Shown here: positions 5,486 through 8,459 of the stretch, one piece after another | Layout of the letters: each line of letters starts with the position of its first letter | How positions within the stretch are numbered: position 1 is the first letter of the stretch | Source: Desulfobacterales bacterium | GTDB taxonomy: Bacteria; Desulfobacterota; Desulfobacteria; Desulfobacterales; C00003060 | NCBI GenBank assembly: GCA_020347085.1 | Contig: CP070769.1 | Location: forward strand, 975,108-983,566 | Reading direction: 5' to 3' | DNA length: 8,459 nucleotides | Made by a program: the position numbers and the translations under genes | Notes under the pieces: generated by a model | Seen by the model: the letters and a program-made list of their open reading frames with translations, nothing else | Database searches by the model: none | What the model was told of the DNA's origin: nothing

Positions 5486-7870
5486 TTGAGTAATCATCTT
5501 TATCAGACACTAGAATTTGACAAGGTTCTTGATGATCTAGCCAAGAGAACCTGTTCTTCCCTTGCCGCTGAGCGCCTCAGGAATCTGAGACCGCTTCCAA
5601 ATCCGGAGCTCGTGCGCAAGAGCCTTGGGAGGATTTCTGAACTCCGCACCCACATAGATTCTGGCAAGTCTTTTCCCATCAGAGGGTTTCAGGATATAGG
5701 CGGATACCTTGAGTTGGCAGCGGTGGAAGGGAGCTATCTTGAGCCCAATGCCTTGTGCCATATTCATGAGGTGTTGGACTTGTCGGACAGCATACATATC
5801 TTTTTTACAAAAAACCAGGCCAATTTTCCCCTCCTTCGAGACATCGGTGCACGTCTGGTTCCTAACGTTCCGCTTACCCAGGAGATCAGCAAATGCATTG
5901 ATTTAAAAAGTAAGGAGGTTCGTGATCAGGCCAGTTCGAATCTGGCTACCATACGGCGTCAGATGACACAGGCACGTGAGAAGCTACGAAGAGATCTGGA
6001 GTCTCTGCTTGACAAACTGTCGCGGACAGGTGTCTTACAGGAACGCCTGATTACCATGAGACAGGGACGCTGGGTCCTTCCCTTAAAAGAGACGCACCGA
6101 CACCGGATTAAGGGGGTCCTGCACGACCAGTCGGCAAGTGGGGCGACCCTTTTTGTGGAGCCACTCGAAACCCTGGAGCTGAGTAACCGTATCCGTTCCC
6201 TGGAAGCAGATGAACGCCACGAAATAGAAAAGATCCTCCGCCGACTTACAGATTTTGTTCGCGCAAACCGCCCTGACCTTGAACAGAACCTTGAAGTACT
6301 GATTTCTCTGGATTGCGTTTATGCCATGACCCTGACTTCAAGGGCCTTGAATCAACATGAACCAGCCCTTAACACCCGTGGATTGCTCAAGATTAAGGAG
6401 GGGCGGCATCCCTTGCTCGCATTGAGGGAGGATATGCAATTTCCTGTGGTCCCTCTGGATATTTCCATCGGTGAGGGTTTTAACACACTCGTAATCACGG
6501 GGCCCAATGCTGGTGGAAAGACCGTGGCACTCAAAACCGTTGGGCTACTTGCTCTGATGGTCTCCTGCGGACTTCATATTCCGGCAGATCCAGATTCCCA
6601 CATACCCATCTTCAACCGAATCTTTGCCCATGTGGGAGATGCCCAATCGATTGAGATGAATCTTTCCACCTTTTCTGCCCACCTGAAGGACCTCAAGAGG
6701 ATCGTGGATGAAGCAGCCTCTCAAAACTTGGTGCTCATTGATGAGATTGGAACCGGCACAGACCCGCAGGCAGGAGCAGCCCTGGCCATGGCCGTGCTAG
6801 AGATTCTTACCAGTAGGGGTGTTCTGACGGTGGTTACGACGCATCAAGGAGCTTTGAAGGCGTTTGCCCATGAAACGCCTAGTATGGCAAACGGATCCAT
6901 GGCCTTTGACAGTAAAACCCTCACGCCGACTTACAGATTCTGTCCCGATATCCCCGGTTCCAGCTATGCCTTTGAGATCGCACAGCGTATGGGAATCAGT
7001 GACACCATCATTTCGCGATCCGCATCTCTGATGGGTGATCAGGCCCATCGATTAGAGGATCTGATTTCAAAACTCCAGGGTCAGGTAGAGCTGAATGAGC
7101 GATTAGAACAGGACTTGAAGGCAGAGAAACGCATACTTGAGGGATTGGCTAGAAGGTACAAAGAAGAAAACGATCGTCTCACCCGGGAAGCGAAACGATT
7201 GCGCCGCAAAGCAGCCGAAGAGGCTAGCGCGATCATTGAACGGTCTAATGCTGCCGTAGAAAAGGCGATACAAACCATACGGGAGAAGAGGGCCACTAGC
7301 CAGGCCATTCGCGAAGCCAAAGCCCTTATCCGGGAGGAAAAAAAGATACTGAGAAAGGCGCTTGAAGCCAGCTCAACCAATGAAGAATATCGGCACAAGG
7401 ATCGAATCATGGACCCAGTCCGAGCGGGAGACCGCGTTTTCTGGACACGGGGTAACGTGGTGGCGACCGTGCTGTCTATCGAAGACGCTACTGGTCACGT
7501 CGTCATCGCCAGTGGCAGCCTGAAGGTGCGTGTACCAAAAGCAGAACTGGCTCCGGCAAAAGAGCCGGGGAAAGCCTCCCCTGATCTGCATTCAGATGTT
7601 GCTATCCCTTTCCCAGAGAACGTACGCACCGAAATCGATGTTCGAGGAATGCAAGTGGAAGAGGCCTTGCAAGCGGTGGATAGATTCGTGAACGATGCCC
7701 TGCTGGCAGGCTTAAAGGAAGTTCATGTCATCCATGGCGTGGGGACTGGCACGCTGCGTAGGAGCGTCATACCATTCCTGAAGCAGCATCCTCTTGTTGA
7801 GGCAGCCCTGCCGGGAGGTCCCCATCAGAAGAATCTGGGTGTCACAGTGGTAAAAATCGCTGGAAGATAG
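5486..7870 (+). CDS. mutS2: MutS2 family ATPase with C-terminal Smr domain
   Basis: A 794-aa protein of typical MutS2 length. It lacks the mismatch-recognition domain of MutS and starts directly with the core (LEFDKVLDDLAKRT). Walker A is GPNAGGKT (339-346) and Walker B is LIDEIGTG (417-424), with Asp419 and Glu420. A charged coiled coil spans about 519-630. A small beta domain (about 645-693, VRAGDRVFW...) follows. The Smr endonuclease-type domain runs from IDVRG (717-721) to HGVGTGTLR (750-758) and the end. MutS2 proteins bind branched DNA and suppress recombination, and in Bacillus also split collided ribosomes; which applies here is not readable. The start is TTG: an in-frame TAA at 5471-5473 rules out an upstream ATG, and the conserved N-terminus begins seven residues later. 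The SD is weak (TAGG nearby). It converges with the GGDEF gene. Confidence 0.95.
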   Translation: MSNHLYQTLEFDKVLDDLAKRTCSSLAAERLRNLRPLPNPELVRKSLGRISELRTHIDSGKSFPIRGFQDIGGYLELAAVEGSYLEPNALCHIHEVLDLSDSIHIFFTKNQANFPLLRDIGARLVPNVPLTQEISKCIDLKSKEVRDQASSNLATIRRQMTQAREKLRRDLESLLDKLSRTGVLQERLITMRQGRWVLPLKETHRHRIKGVLHDQSASGATLFVEPLETLELSNRIRSLEADERHEIEKILRRLTDFVRANRPDLEQNLEVLISLDCVYAMTLTSRALNQHEPALNTRGLLKIKEGRHPLLALREDMQFPVVPLDISIGEGFNTLVITGPNAGGKTVALKTVGLLALMVSCGLHIPADPDSHIPIFNRIFAHVGDAQSIEMNLSTFSAHLKDLKRIVDEAASQNLVLIDEIGTGTDPQAGAALAMAVLEILTSRGVLTVVTTHQGALKAFAHETPSMANGSMAFDSKTLTPTYRFCPDIPGSSYAFEIAQRMGISDTIISRSASLMGDQAHRLEDLISKLQGQVELNERLEQDLKAEKRILEGLARRYKEENDRLTREAKRLRRKAAEEASAIIERSNAAVEKAIQTIREKRATSQAIREAKALIREEKKILRKALEASSTNEEYRHKDRIMDPVRAGDRVFWTRGNVVATVLSIEDATGHVVIASGSLKVRVPKAELAPAKEPGKASPDLHSDVAIPFPENVRTEIDVRGMQVEEALQAVDRFVNDALLAGLKEVHVIHGVGTGTLRRSVIPFLKQHPLVEAALPGGPHQKNLGVTVVKIAGR

Positions 7871-7976
7871 AATCCTCATTGATGCCCTATCTCCAGTGTT
7901 GTGAAGGGTTGGCAGCCCCAATTCAATGACGCCTTGGATCTGAGACATCCTCGACTTTTGCTCAGTTCGGGCAGAA

Positions 7977-8459
7977 TCATTCCTCAACCAGTAGGCTCTG
8001 ATTGCCCCCTTGGTTTTTTGCCTTGTACATGGCCTGATCGGCCCTCTTAACAAATTTGGATAAATCTTCACCCAATCGGTATTCCACAACGCCAATACTC
8101 AACGTGGTCCCAACACCCTCGTCCGGCACGAGGTCCTCATGCACGGCTGGAAAGCTCGACCTGATTCTTTCGGCTACGTTCCACGCCTCATCCCCTTGGG
8201 TTTGGGGCAGAACAACGATAAACTCATCACCACCATATCTGTATGCGGTGTCACTCTTGCGCAGACACTCTCGAATAACCTCACCCAGCTTAAACAAAAT
8301 CTGGTCTCCCTCTAGATGGCCGAATGTATCATTATACTGTTTGAACCGATCTACATCCAGGAGCAAAAGCGACAGCGGATTTTTATAGCGCAAAGCTCGA
8401 TCTATTTCTTGTTGAAGCTGAGCGTAAAAGTGCCTCATGTTATAGAGCCTTGTCAGACT
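7977..8459 (-). CDS. GGDEF diguanylate cyclase, C-terminal part (runs off right edge)
   Basis: The open frame continues through the window end; the visible 160 codons begin SLTRLYNMRHF, matching the 'LTGLYNRR' opening of GGDEF domains, so the true start and any sensor domain lie outside. Visible in order are LLLLDVDRFKQYNDTFGH (31-48, with metal-binding Asp35), the I-site RKSD (67-70) exactly five residues before GGDEF (76-80), and TLSIGVVEY plus ADQAMYKAK near the end. An intact GGDEF signature and RxxD site imply an active, product-inhibited diguanylate cyclase making cyclic di-GMP from two GTP. It could start at the Met at 8436-8438 only if the LTRLYN opening were lost, which is unlikely. 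It is convergent with mutS2, with a 106-bp gap and no clear terminator. What it senses is not visible. Confidence 0.93.
   Translation of the reverse strand, partial: SLTRLYNMRHFYAQLQQEIDRALRYKNPLSLLLLDVDRFKQYNDTFGHLEGDQILFKLGEVIRECLRKSDTAYRYGGDEFIVVLPQTQGDEAWNVAERIRSSFPAVHEDLVPDEGVGTTLSIGVVEYRLGEDLSKFVKRADQAMYKAKNQGGNQSLLVEE

Noticed and set aside
7871..7976. Rho-independent terminator between mutS2 and the GGDEF gene
   Set aside because: Only short imperfect stems could be paired, with no proper stem followed by a T-run on either strand.

Overview
The window looks like a chromosomal segment of a mid-GC bacterium. Gene content and protein style (a solo HsdR N-terminal-type protein, a PP-loop plus DUF814 thiolation-like protein, a BioD-like NTPase beginning VTSTER) fit the Desulfobacterota (former Deltaproteobacteria) best. 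That placement is inference; no taxonomic marker is present.

Layout, left to right. At 1-52 (-) is the first 17 codons of a BioD/phosphotransacetylase-type P-loop protein, cut by the window edge. At 97-241 lies a small inverted-repeat element, whose right end touches the stop codon of the next gene, 241-795 (-), an HsdR N-terminal-type nuclease-fold protein. From 796 to 1430 I see no convincing gene, only a candidate promoter and one doubtful open frame. At 1431-1991 (+) is an orphan type IV prepilin/pseudopilin-like protein whose true start may be an internal TTG at 1515. Next come a divergent pair with overlapping starts: a PP-loop tRNA-thiolation-like protein (2097-3137, -) and endonuclease III (nth, 3136-3780, +). 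After a structured convergent gap, a TatD-family hydrolase (-) follows. A second inverted-repeat element (4747-4981) separates it from an uncharacterised 127-aa protein (4979-5362, -). That gene is divergent from mutS2 (5486-7870, +). The right edge holds a GGDEF diguanylate cyclase (-), cut by the window end.

Functionally, the middle is a DNA-maintenance neighbourhood: endonuclease III (base excision repair), TatD (metal-dependent DNase-type fold), MutS2 (branched-DNA binding, anti-recombination or ribosome rescue). Two further proteins may have nuclease folds but lack the usual catalytic lysine. I do not see a defence or mobile cassette in the usual sense.

The most unusual features are the two inverted-repeat elements. 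Each lies between two minus-strand genes and ends at the stop codon of the upstream gene. The second also supplies a Shine-Dalgarno-like site, an ATG and 22 in-frame codons ahead of tatD.
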